Below are positions 11,736-21,172 of a DNA stretch of 64,000 nt, piece after piece (position 1 is the first letter of the stretch; each line of letters begins with the position of its first letter). The notes under the pieces were generated by a model. The model was not told where the DNA came from and searched no databases. It saw only the letters and a list, made by a program, of their open reading frames with translations. Where the stretch lies: the NCBI GenBank assembly GCA_029641185.1, contig JAPWGK010000005.1:682001-746000 (forward strand), read 5' to 3'. The translations under genes and the position numbers were made by a program. Origin of the DNA: Pseudofabraea citricarpa. Taxonomy: Eukaryota; Ascomycota; Leotiomycetes; Helotiales; Dermateaceae.

Positions 11736-13340
11736 TGCTTAACTGCAAAATGTCATTAGATTTTGATACCCATAATTCCTAGGGATGCAAAGACTTACAT
11801 GAGATTGATTGGCTAAGTATATATAATCTGATGATACGGCTAGGTCGTCAAGGCAAAGTATCCTGGGATAAAAAACTGGTTCATGTTAAAACACAGAAAA
11901 AAGAGATGGCCAAATAACATACTGATTTGAGTTTCGAGAGAATAATAGAGAATTGTAGGTGGGTGTAATGAGAATTGGAACTTTTATCCGTATATGTATG
12001 TGAACAGAGACAAGGTACTTCGAGATTATCTCAAGAGATTGCACAGTGGCGGTACAGATGATAGCCTCTGATGGTGTGATCGCTGACTTTCTGAGATTTG
12101 ATGGATGAAAGTTTCAAAAGAGAGGAGAGGGAAGTAGAGATTATATACTGCACTTGCAACACATGCAGACCATTTTGGGATCCGTAACATGGCCAGTAAG
12201 TCGAACAATGTTAGCGCCGCCATCCTTCTGTTAGATGGCAGCGGAGGTCAAGAATAGCTGGCCAGGAAGTATCACGCCGTTTCGATATACCGTGCACGTT
12301 GGATAGTGTTAGATGATGTTTGGAAACGTAGATTGGCTGACGGGGCTTTGCCGTGAGTAGAATCTCAACAGACCCGCTGGCTTTCCAGGGGACGGTTGGC
12401 TGCCCAGTTGGTGTTGCTTGCTGGTCTCGAGGACTGGCGGGCGGTACACAAAACACAATCTCCGGCTCAAAAGGCTCTCGATATCTTTAGACCTCTCTAT
12501 GGCTAGAATGGACGTCCTGGAAGATCTTTTGCGGGTGGAAGGCTATCACCGATTGTTGGAGCATGGAGCATGGCGCGCGCGAAGGTTACACAACACACTG
12601 AGTGGGCAGACCCATCTGTTAACCGCCACATCATGGCGAGTAAGAGGATAACTGGAATACCAACATGCTTCAAATTGCTTGCCAAGTGGCAAAAAGACAA
12701 GGCAACTTGATTTCTCGTGAGTTGGAAGTCTTTGTGCGTGCGGTTGCTCGAAAGGAGGGCTGCTGGATATGGGGTTCGTTGCATTTGAAAGAACTGCTTC
12801 TTGATTTTTGTGGTGTGTTGCTGCTGGCTTGCAGCCTCGTTAGGTGCCCTGTGCCAGCTAGAGTTTCCGCATTGAGCAACTCAATTCGAACGCCATATTA
12901 CCAATTCCTAGGTGGGATCATAGGACAGGTTGAAGAAAGTGAGTGGGATTTAGGATTAACAGTAGCGAGTTCTGCCGCAAATCATGACGCATCGCGCCAG
13001 AAGAAGAAAAAAGAAAACGAGGGCGCTTAGCCGCTAGAACTACCCTGGTCGTCTTGTTCAAGCAAAAACATCCATTCACCATGACTGAAACCATGAACAC
13101 CAACCACGCTTTACTTACACTTGTCTATGTCTCTTATGAATTCACCATCTGCAGGAATTCCTGAACGGGCTCCTGAATAATAATTTTGCTTTGGTAAGCT
13201 TGAGTTTCAGTCTGACCAGCTACACGAAACAAAGTCTGCCAGCCAAATAAATGTAAGCCAACCCCTCTATGCCTGAATATTCTCACACGCCTTTAACTTC
13301 TCCAACTTGTACACGAAGACCTCCACAGTCTTCTGCAATC
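11736..13340. other. Intergenic, about 1.6 kb, no convincing gene
   Basis: The stretch nearest 11736 is probably 5' UTR and promoter of the cysteine-rich protein. Open frames at 12026-12223 (-), 12211-12456 (-), 12418-12651 (+) and 12665-13030 (+) show no domain, no conserved motif and no splice-linked partner. The segment just before 13341 is C/T-rich, as expected upstream of the MYND gene. Confidence 0.4.
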
Positions 13341-13904
13341 ATGGCAACCAGATCAGTACGCTTCGAATTTCAATGTCAGAATGAGACCCTCAAGTTCAAC
13401 CACAACATCCCCGCCATGCTTGTGTCAGCGAATGCCCAAGCTGCACAGCAAGATCCGGCATATATTCAAGCCTTCGTTTCCGCCATCTCCCCGATCATGA
13501 AGCAGCGCGAAAACGACTGCCGCGCAGCCTCCGACCCGAAATGTCAAGGTTGCGGCTCTCCCTCCAAGACGGTGCTGCAGACGCCCATGTCCTGGCTACA
13601 CATGGTTGATGACCCCTTCGTTGCGGTCTGGGTAAGCCCTGTATGTGGAAAGCAGGTATGCGAGATGAAGACCAGACAGCAGATTCAGGATATGATGGCG
13701 CTTATGGGAAATTCGGGGCCTGAGGAAAAGCAGGACTCAGATGGGCTGTCGGAATCGAAGGAGGTTTTGCCCTGCAAGATTTGTGGAAAGGCTGGCGATA
13801 CATTGAGATGTGGCCGGTGCAAGGTGGTGGCTTATTGTGGGAAGGAACATCAGAAACAGGATTGGAAGGTTCATAAGCATATTTGCGCGTTGGTTGCGAA
13901 GTGA
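13341..13904 (+). CDS. MYND-type zinc-finger protein
   Basis: A 187-residue protein. Start chosen at MATRSVRF (13341), preceded by CAATC; an upstream in-frame Met at 13269 would add a Ser/Pro-rich leader and is less likely. Residues 145-182 form a MYND finger: CKICGKAGD, LRCGRC, AYCGKEHQKQDW, HKHIC, with all seven Cys and the His ligands in place. MYND fingers bind proline-rich peptides and recruit corepressors or other partners. The N-terminal 140 residues hold a CQGCGSPSK pair and resemble other fungal MYND-only proteins of unknown role. There is no SET domain, so it is not a SMYD-type methyltransferase. Confidence 0.85.
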   Translation: MATRSVRFEFQCQNETLKFNHNIPAMLVSANAQAAQQDPAYIQAFVSAISPIMKQRENDCRAASDPKCQGCGSPSKTVLQTPMSWLHMVDDPFVAVWVSPVCGKQVCEMKTRQQIQDMMALMGNSGPEEKQDSDGLSESKEVLPCKICGKAGDTLRCGRCKVVAYCGKEHQKQDWKVHKHICALVAK

Positions 13905-14489
13905 GGCATGGGTCTGTCTACGCGTGTTACCTCTGTGAGTGGATGAGAATTCCTTTGGGTAGTAACGGGCTTAAATATTGGCAGCGGCTTAGTTAGGAGT
14001 GTGGATCGTGGATATTGATGGACAAGTGTCTTAAGGAGTCTGAGTTGGAACATCCGTAGAAGTATCTCCGTACTGTGATATCATGTTGTCGGATGGATTC
14101 AACCTGTTCTGTTGGTTCAATTGATCTTGTTTCCCGTTCGCGACCGATCTAGTCAATTTTATGGCTTTTGTAGTTACCATCGCAATACCCGTCGCGTCAG
14201 CGAGCAGAAGAATAAGCCATGTTGCAGTACTGTAAATGCTTTTTCGGGGCTTAGGTACCTACTTACAGATGGTTAAGTTTAGCTGTGTACCTGTCATGAT
14301 ATTAGTCACGTTACAACTAAAAGTAGTTTAGCTCTGTTGGCACATCGTTGGGTTAGGTCCACCTCCCATGCGCATCCTCTTTAGTACAACTTACAACTTC
14401 TTCCTTTATTACTGTGGACCAATCACCCAACTTTGGCCTGGATGCTTCTGGCTGCAACTCTGGGATCAACCCCACGCTAGACCCTCATT
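13905..14489. other. Intergenic, nothing recognised
   Basis: 585 bp between two genes on the same strand: 3' flank of the MYND gene and promoter of the APH-like gene. A 60-codon minus-strand frame here has no support. Confidence 0.4.
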
Positions 14490-15758
14490 ATGGACCGCCC
14501 CGCAAGGTATGGTCAGAGACACGACTTCCTTACATTCACCATACTAATATCTTCTAGTGTCGAGCATGATGAAGTCCAAGCCACGCAAGCTGCAAGAGTC
14601 TCCACCAAAGCCAAAACGAACGAGGAAATCATAAAGCTTCTTCATACGGAACTAGAAGCGAACCCCGAAGCCGACTTGACTACGGAGCTCCGTCGGATTA
14701 CCAGGCAGATCAATCCTCTTCCAAAAAGTTTGAAACCTCCCCCAAAGAAGATGGATTTCTGTCAGGATACTGTCTATCGTACGAAAGAAGCCGAGATCAT
14801 TTACCCGCTATCAGATGAGGCCACTAGTCTACTGATGAAGTATACGGAGACTGGACTCGATCAGACGAAGTCACTTTTGAAGGCTTTGAAGCGAATGATA
14901 ACAGTTTCGGAGAAGCTGTGGCAGAGCTCATTAAGGGGTGCCGTGCTGAAGTGTAACGATTCGATTGCGGCTAAGATTATGAGGGGAAACTACGATTATA
15001 CGGAATACACTACACTCCAGTATCTCGAATTACATGCGCCAGATGTACCAGCACCAAGACCGCATGGGCTTATCAAATTTGGAAGGGTCAGGATCATGCT
15101 TATGACCTATTTTCCAATGATTACATTAGAGCGTGCGTGGCCAGATCTCACCCGCGAAAACAAACTGTCAATCCAAGCAAGACTCGAAGAATGTTTTCGT
15201 AGTCTGCGAAGCTTGAAATCACAGATGGGAAGCGAGCTAGGTGGTGTACGCGGCGAGGGCGTTCAAGACTTTTATATGGATGATCACAAGATGCAACATG
15301 TAAACACAATATTAGCATTCGAGGATTTCCTGTTTTCTGTTGATACATATCCTCCTAGTCCTGCATGGACGAAATTTCTCCGCGAATTCTTACCTGTGTC
15401 AGAAGAGGAGCTGGTTTTCACGCACGGTGATCTGCGTCCAGCAAACATTATGGTTGAATTAGATGCTAATAATCAGTATATTGTGACTGGGATTATTGAT
15501 TGGGAGAAAAGCGGATTCTACCCTGATTATTTCGAGTCAACACAGGTTCTACATCTTTTCGATCGTAACGTTGAAAATGACTGGTTTCAGTACTTGCCGT
15601 GTTGTATTTCTCCGATGAAGTATCCAGAGCGATTCCTTGTCGAACGCCTTTGGGCTTTATCTATCGGCTATTCGGCAATTAAAAAGGAGAAGTTTCACAC
15701 GACTACAAGCTATGGTAGCAACTGCGATTTGGAGTTCATAACCGAGCAAGAAGATTGA
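14490..15758 (+). CDS. APH-fold phosphotransferase-like protein (gene 1)
   Basis: A 405-residue member of the aminoglycoside phosphotransferase/choline-kinase-like fold. Model: join(14490..14506, 14558..15758). The 51-nt intron has a GTATGG donor, a perfect TACTAAT branch 9 nt before CTTCTAG, and is in frame; without it the ORF would still be open. The Brenner-type catalytic loop is THGDLRPANIMV (catalytic Asp about residue 297). The metal-binding motif is GIIDWEKSGFYPDY. APDVPAPRPHGL is the hinge region typical of the fungal family. Fungal members are numerous and mostly uncharacterised; substrates may be small alcohols or amines, and antibiotic resistance should not be assumed. It is convergent with a second APH-fold gene at 16.4-17.5 kb. 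Confidence 0.85.
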   Translation: MDRPARYGQRHDFLTFTILISSSVEHDEVQATQAARVSTKAKTNEEIIKLLHTELEANPEADLTTELRRITRQINPLPKSLKPPPKKMDFCQDTVYRTKEAEIIYPLSDEATSLLMKYTETGLDQTKSLLKALKRMITVSEKLWQSSLRGAVLKCNDSIAAKIMRGNYDYTEYTTLQYLELHAPDVPAPRPHGLIKFGRVRIMLMTYFPMITLERAWPDLTRENKLSIQARLEECFRSLRSLKSQMGSELGGVRGEGVQDFYMDDHKMQHVNTILAFEDFLFSVDTYPPSPAWTKFLREFLPVSEEELVFTHGDLRPANIMVELDANNQYIVTGIIDWEKSGFYPDYFESTQVLHLFDRNVENDWFQYLPCCISPMKYPERFLVERLWALSIGYSAIKKEKFHTTTSYGSNCDLEFITEQED

Positions 15759-16437
15759 GGTTATTTCATCAAAAGAGTAAGGGGAGCAGGGAATTAGATA
15801 TCCCACCCGGTTTGGATCTGGCATCGCTATTCATGCTGGAAATGTATTACAGGGTAATTAGCGACTGAGATATTTGGTGGAGTAAGGTAGAACCGCAAGA
15901 TTCTCCGAAGGTCAAAGGCTAGGAATTTGATCTTTGAGAAAGCAAAGTAGAGACAATTTAGTCATAGATTGAGATGAGATGAAAGAGCCTCAAGTTTAAG
16001 AGCCTGCCTATCTTTACCCTCTCTTCTTTTCATGTTCTCTCCTGTCAATAGCGAGGTTTAGCAACAGCCGAATGGCCATCTTCAAATAGAACCCCATAAT
16101 ACTACCACAAGGTTCACTCCAAACTAGGTTTATCACTAAAGGCATCATTAAAAGCGTGTGACGGTCTATTTTGAACATGACTACCAACAAATCGTTGTTT
16201 GTCCGCTCAGACGATAAGCGACGACATGTCAAAGAAATCCCAAGGAGGCATAGAAGGTACCCCAAGATTATCGACATGGCATTGAATTGGTAGAGTAGCG
16301 ACTCAATTTAGGGCCACAACGGAATCTAACGAATAGGGATAATGTGGGTACAAAGTTGATTGCTTGAGCAACGTTAAAATTCAAGGTAGGTCGTACATAA
16401 GGTATATTCCAAACATCGAACATGTCAATGAGCCAGA
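15759..16437. other. Convergent 3' flanks, no gene seen
   Basis: 679 bp between the two convergent APH-fold genes. Minus-strand frames at 16014-16277 and 16268-16462 lack motifs. They could be a decayed extension of the second APH gene but do not align with its domain end. Confidence 0.35.
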
Positions 16438-17493
16438 CTAGAAGGTGGATCTCACACACCAAAGCTTTTGTTCGGCATCTAATTCATCGCGAAATGTGTC
16501 CCCAAATACCTCTTCGAACAATTTAGGAAAGGAGGAGTCAAGGCCTGGAGTGCTGAACATAGCTTTGGTGTATTCCCAATACTCCGGGTAATAACCGGCG
16601 CATCCGAAGTCAACAATCCCTGAAAGTCTCCCTGCCTCGATAAGGATATTATTCGGGTTGAGATCCGCATGGGTGAAACATATGTTGTGATGGCGCGCGT
16701 GGCAAGAGCCTCGAAGACGGTCTTGCGTGATCACGAAGTCGTTGAATTCGGCCTCCGAATGGAAAGGGCCACCAAGGCGGCCGGGAAGGCGGTAGTCAAA
16801 CACTGGGCCGCCATTCACATCGCATATCGCAGACTTATTAGTGTTTGGAATCTGCTTGAGTTGTTGAATGCAACGGCGTAGATCGCTTGTGAAGTCATTT
16901 CGCTCAGGATAAGACATTGTGTAGAGCTCTTCCATGAGTGGCCGTCCAGGAAGACGGGTCATGACTAAGTATGTGTAGCTGCCATCTTCCAGGTAGTCAA
17001 CAAGTCTGGGCGCTGGTATGTTGGTAGAGTTTTCGACAAGCTGGAGTGCGGGCGCCTCTCCCTTGGGAATGAGCTTCTTTTGGCCGTGTTTGATATACAA
17101 TCCAAATGGGACTCGCTGAGTCCAGAAGTTGGACTTCTGGTACATGGTGGCGCCTGCGCGAAGGAGTAGATTATATACCCAAATACGGCCTCGGCGTGGA
17201 AAGTAACTCCATAAGCCTCTTACCCAAGGGAATACTCGAGCAAAACACGCCTGGCGTAATCTAGAGGACCATTGCATACTGATCTTTGAAGACCTTCTGG
17301 CCAGCATCTCACGGTCAATTTCCAATGACTTGAGTGAGTTGCAGAAGCGACGATGTATGCTTAACAGGAATGCGCTCGGAAGTGGTTTCGACTCGGGGTC
17401 TGAGGTCATCATTTCAATGCCGGTTCCAGACCGCAATGCATTGCCTTGTCTTGTGATCGGAAGAGGAACTAAAACAGGCATAATGGCCCACAA
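16438..17493 (-). CDS. APH-fold phosphotransferase-like protein (gene 2)
   Basis: Single-exon frame of up to 351 residues. It has the APH-family hinge ALQLVENSTNIPAPRLVDYL, a PGRPLMEELY segment, the catalytic loop ICFTHADLNPNNILIEAG (HxDxxxxN) and the metal motif GIVDFGCAGYYPEYWEY. All key residues are present, with His-Ala-Asp replacing the commoner His-Gly-Asp. The start is uncertain. The first ATG at 17493 lies only 15 bp from the stop of the upstream gene, so Met28 or Met29 (about 17412) may be the real one. The stop comes soon after the metal motif, giving a slightly short C-terminus (CVRSTF). It is not a close copy of gene 1 despite lying beside it. Confidence 0.75.
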   Translation of the reverse strand: MWAIMPVLVPLPITRQGNALRSGTGIEMMTSDPESKPLPSAFLLSIHRRFCNSLKSLEIDREMLARRSSKISMQWSSRLRQACFARVFPWVRGLWSYFPRRGRIWVYNLLLRAGATMYQKSNFWTQRVPFGLYIKHGQKKLIPKGEAPALQLVENSTNIPAPRLVDYLEDGSYTYLVMTRLPGRPLMEELYTMSYPERNDFTSDLRRCIQQLKQIPNTNKSAICDVNGGPVFDYRLPGRLGGPFHSEAEFNDFVITQDRLRGSCHARHHNICFTHADLNPNNILIEAGRLSGIVDFGCAGYYPEYWEYTKAMFSTPGLDSSFPKLFEEVFGDTFRDELDAEQKLWCVRSTF

Positions 17494-17508
17494 ACTATAC
17501 TTTGAGGA

Positions 17509-18296
17509 TCAATCAGCTAAATGTTGGATAATGTTGGGAGGTTCGGCTCTTACTCGGCACGTCGACTTCAAGTCCTCGTTGGGACGTCGTTCAGTATTCC
17601 AATCTGGCTCGAGCTGTATTCGACCTTCCCTGAATGTAACGGCAGCATGCTTTGTCATAGTTAAATACCTTCGACAAACGTCATATTTATTGGGCTCGGC
17701 GGATATAGCGAGTCGAAAGCGCTGAAGCTGCTGCTCGGTCAGGAAGACTGAGAGCAATTCTAGAAGATGGCTCTGGAAAACATCAGCATTCGGATACAGC
17801 CTCAAGTGAATGGTTACGTACATATTGAGCGCTGCCAAACAAATCATTAATGCTTTCCGGGACAATGGGAGTCACAATTGTCTGACTCCAGCCGAGAACG
17901 TCCCACCACAATCTCGACCTGCCTGTGAGGCAACAGACACCTCGATCTCGTCCCAAAACAGCTAAATCAGATTGATGGGAGTGGATGGCTATTCGTCGGA
18001 CTAAATAGTCAATTAGTAAAAATCCGATTCGGCGATCTCGTGCACTTACATCGTTCAACCAGGCACTTCCAGTCAGCCAGCAGACGCCACGACTTCTGTT
18101 CGTCGTGCTGCTCTAGACCTGGATGTTGAGATACTCTCTCAAGAAGATAGAGAGAAGTGGCTATGGGGTTAACCGAGTCGCTCACGAAGGATGACAGGAG
18201 GCGGTGTTCGGAAGGGGTAAAAGGTGCTGAGTGTATAATGGTCAAGACACGTTGAATCCGAGCATCAGACAATTCATACACAGAGTCGCTGTCCAT
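17509..18296 (-). CDS. Hypothetical protein with an RDRGVCCLTG signature
   Basis: Three-exon model complement(join(17509..17772, 17822..18000, 18050..18296)), 229 residues. Both introns (49 nt each, GTACGT/CCAG and GTAAGT/TTAG) are in frame. Residues 1-82 look helical. Around residue 95 the string LGRDRGVCCLTGRS resembles the RDxxxCxxTG element of a large family of fungal HNH-nuclease-like proteins, but the AHI/H-containing part of an HNH motif that should follow is not seen. The rest (FLTEQQLQRFRL, NKYDVCRRYL) matches nothing I know. It may be a degenerate HNH-family member or an unrelated lineage-specific protein. It ends 15 bp before the ATG of the second APH gene. Confidence 0.5.
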
Positions 18297-18398
18297 CTTG
18301 AAGCACGCTCAAAACGTAGGTACAAAGAGAATGAGGGTACATAAAGCGGAGCAATTAAGATGCAAATGACAAATCTTTCGATAGACAAGAAACAGAGG

Positions 18399-18785
18399 CT
18401 ATATGAAGGAGGTCAAGGTATCCACCTCAATGTTATCTTTGCCAACGTTTATTGAGACGTAAATTGGCGTGATAGTTGGCTTGTCATATACTAAAAAGAA
18501 TTTCTCCTCTCCACTTTCGGGTAATTGAATGATCGTGATAAAAGTTTGAGCGGCCCTTGGAACAAAAGAAGGGGGACGAGAGGCAATAGGAAGCGGTGGA
18601 GATTGTTGATAGGGGCAATCTCCACGTGATCGGTAATACAAGCCAAGATAGCTATTATCATATTTAGGTGCTCCTGTATCAGTCTTATGAAGCCTCAGAA
18701 TATCAGACAAGGAATGCGGGCGTGGCGAGCGTAGATGTAGTACAAAGTATGCAACAACATCAAGCCGTTTTTCAGATACTATCAA
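18399..18785 (-). pseudogene. Unrecognised open frame, possible tail of the F-box-like pseudogene
   Basis: A 128-codon frame opened by a TTG, not an ATG, with a stop a few codons upstream in the same frame. It reads as ordinary protein (RSPRPHSLSDILRL, FLVYDKPTITPIYVSI) but shows no domain. It lies directly downstream of an F-box-like remnant on the same strand, so it may be part of that decayed gene, or chance. Confidence 0.2.
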
Positions 18786-18799
18786 GGTGTAATTGTTTC

Positions 18800-19590
18800 A
18801 GAATTTCAAATTTCTGAGAAATCCCAAGAATTTGGCGTCAGAAATGCCACAAGGTTGGTCAGTAGGAACAATATATTTGGGCACCACGTTTCTCCCTCTA
18901 TGAAACACCTCGCACTTCTGAAAGTGTTCCAGATATCCAGCAGCAGTGTAGACAGTATTCCAATTGTAATATCCACTTTTTCATCTCGAGGTCCCAGGCG
19001 ACACGCTTGGCATGACACTCCCCAATCAAGGTCTCCAGTCCTTCGATCTAGAAAAGGGATTCTTACCATAGTCATAAATCTATATGGGTTCTTCACACGA
19101 CTATTAGATTGTTGCAGCACCCGTGAAACAGGAAGCCGTGCTGATTGCGGAACAGGTCTTCTCCCTTGTGACCTTGGTTGGGTGCGAGGGATTTGAGTCC
19201 TCCTACCGCATAGATCCAGCTGCAGCTACTGAGCGTATGTACACCAACGATTATACTGCTATTCGCCTTTGATACGTTCTTTCACTGTCGGTGTATTTGC
19301 CTGGGATGCTCAATTACGTCGGTAACGTGCGCATCGTCTTCGAATTCAGACCAAATTCCCTCTTGGCCGAAGTTGCAGTGATGGACAACAGATTTTCAGA
19401 ATCGATTACACATATGATGCAGTATCGATAGCCAGTAAACACGTCGAGGACTGGTTCAGAGTGTCCGCAACTACGACAGGCTTGCGTGCAGAGTGCATGG
19501 AAGATATCTCGGGCCGTAAAGTGGACAGCCATATGCGTGGAGAGCAACGCGTGCAATGTATTCGGACAATTTCTTTGGAGAGATTCAAGT
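18800..19590 (-). pseudogene. Decayed F-box-associated type fungal protein
   Basis: Three pieces in three frames together resemble the C-terminal part of a large fungal F-box protein family. Piece 1 (19556-19314) reads FTARDIFHALCTQACRSCGH and then LDVFTGYRYCIICV, ending REFGLNSKTMRTLPT. The next in-frame codon is a stop, yet family-like sequence continues as LSIPGKYTDSERTYQRRIAV before more stops. Piece 2 (19120 down) reads VRIPFLDRRTGDLDWGVSCQACRLGP. Piece 3 needs a frame change and reads WNTVYTAAGYLEHFQKCEVF. At least two stops and one frameshift break the gene. No F-box was found upstream, so the 5' part seems lost or too diverged; 19695-19889 may be a remnant. Confidence 0.6.
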
Positions 19591-19909
19591 CAAATTATCA
19601 TTCGGGTTAAGTCAAGCCATAGCGCGATCAGGTCAGCAGGAGGGGTTCGTCCGTAGTTCAGCTTGTAGCCAAAGCCATATTTGCGTGGTAGTTCCTAGGA
19701 GATGTTGAATGTTGTTGGATGTGCAGTGAGATACAGTAGCGATTGGTACATTAGTCGAGGGTGTGTGAAGGGTCGGCCTTTCGGGGCCCATTCCACTTTC
19801 TGGCCTTGGAGCTCTCTTAGCCTCTCTATCCTTTCTTTATATGAAGCCTGACATGAGGAAGTTGAGTTTGCCAGAACACGTTTAATCAAATACGAGATGG
19901 AAGTTTAGT

Positions 19910-20521
19910 ATGGAAGCCGTCGAGATTCACAACCTAGATGAGGTATGTATTTCCCAACATTAGCGATGCTAAAATTCTTATCAACTAAAACCCTCTAAGT
20001 TGAGCGACGCTATTGACATTCTCGATGCAATTTCTGTATACTCAATTAACCATCAGGTTTCCCGCGATTTACTCTTTGATACAGATATTTCCAGACGATT
20101 TCGAGGGTTATACGAAGACAAAACAAGGCCCGCTCCACCTGTCTACTCTCTACTGCAAGAATCCGAAGAAAAATTCCACGATGAGATCAGAGTATTGTCT
20201 CCGTACTGTTACAAAATTGAAGATCCGACTGATTTTGTGGATATAATGAACGGGTTAGAAGCGAAAGGAGAACTGCTCGACAACATCATACACAACGGCT
20301 CGTCTAAACGTGTTAGATCCTCTGTCGCCGAACAGACAAGTCATATTAGTGATAAATTGAGCACTTACGATTCCTATAAAATTCCAGCACATAACAGGCT
20401 TAATATGTATTTTTATTGTTTTCAATGCTACGTAGATTTGACTTTTGAAGGTACCTGTATCCTTGCGGAAGACAGGAGCATAGTTTTGAATTCAATTGAA
20501 AGTCCATGTTTATCTACATGA
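19910..20521 (+). CDS. Hypothetical protein, family not recognised
   Basis: Two-exon model join(19910..19942, 20000..20521), 184 residues. The ATG at 19910 opens MEAVEIHNLDE. A 57-nt intron with GTATGT donor and CTAAG acceptor leads in frame into LSDAIDILDAISVYSINHQ. The sequence is mostly polar and probably helical, with an FYCFQCYVDL stretch near the C-terminus. No domain, signal peptide or membrane segment is evident. Base use is slightly AT-richer than the neighbouring conserved genes. It lies in a stretch with other decayed or orphan genes, so it may be a young or decaying locus. Divergent from the F-box-like remnant. Confidence 0.45.
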
Positions 20522-20645
20522 CCCTGAAAGTAGCAAGGCTTTTGGAGGAGACGTTATCACACCAGACCCCCGTGAGCTCGTGGCAAGAAAGTATAAAGTG
20601 TTAATGATTTCAAACAGAAGGAACATCTTATAACGGCCAACCAAC

Positions 20646-21118
20646 CTACTCGTCTGAAAATGGAGAGTGCCACCGAAATTTCAAAGGATCTGCCTCTGGA
20701 GAATGGTCCGAATAATACGGTGGGGCGACCGGACGATTCAGTCGATGAGCCTTTGCAACTTCTTCGTTAACAAGAGCCGCAATTGAATTGTCCCTTACGA
20801 TTTTTATGGTTGTACCTCTGCAACGGATGCAGAATACAGGTGGTGTTGGATTCGAGATTTTGTCGGCCATTTCCCAGTTGTATCGTTGATGGTTCGCATC
20901 GAAGACAGCATACACACGCTTTCTCCATATCCAGCCAAGAGTCTAATTGCGCTTCGCAAGCCGGCTTCTCTAAGTTTGTCTTTGAAGTCGTCGTTGATGA
21001 ATTTTTCCACCAATTGGAAACTGAAATCGTTGTCAAAGGCGTCTCGGGACGTCAAGAGGAAGAACCGCATCTCGGATCCTTCTTCAAGACAATCGATCGT
21101 CTCCTTGCTCAACTCCAT
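20646..21118 (-). CDS. Hypothetical protein, two-exon or frameshifted
   Basis: Two overlapping minus-strand frames appear to belong together. The upstream frame starts MELSKETIDCLEEGSE (21118). The downstream frame reads GWIWRKRVYAVFDANHQRYNWEMADKIS, then FCIRCRGTTIKIV and a Pro-rich tail. Either a 68-nt intron (GTGGAA at 21010 to TTAG at 20943) joins them in frame as complement(join(20646..20942, 21012..21118)) within one base of the border, or the gene has a frameshift near 20915. The donor is weak and no clear branch site was seen. The second half has alternating hydrophobic strands, which loosely recall tubby-like/LURP-one proteins; that is only an impression. Confidence 0.3.
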
Positions 21119-21172
21119 GGTACTGGAATAAATCTCATGTAGTGGGAATTGCGATTGTTTTAGTGGTGGCAA

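Noticed and set aside
12418..13030. Two open frames (77 and 121 codons) on the plus strand
   Set aside because: No motif, no splice partner and irregular composition; the second ends in a poly-Lys run from an A-rich tract.
14490..17493. APH-fold genes read as antibiotic-resistance determinants
   Set aside because: The fold is very common in filamentous fungi with other or unknown substrates; nothing here points to aminoglycosides.
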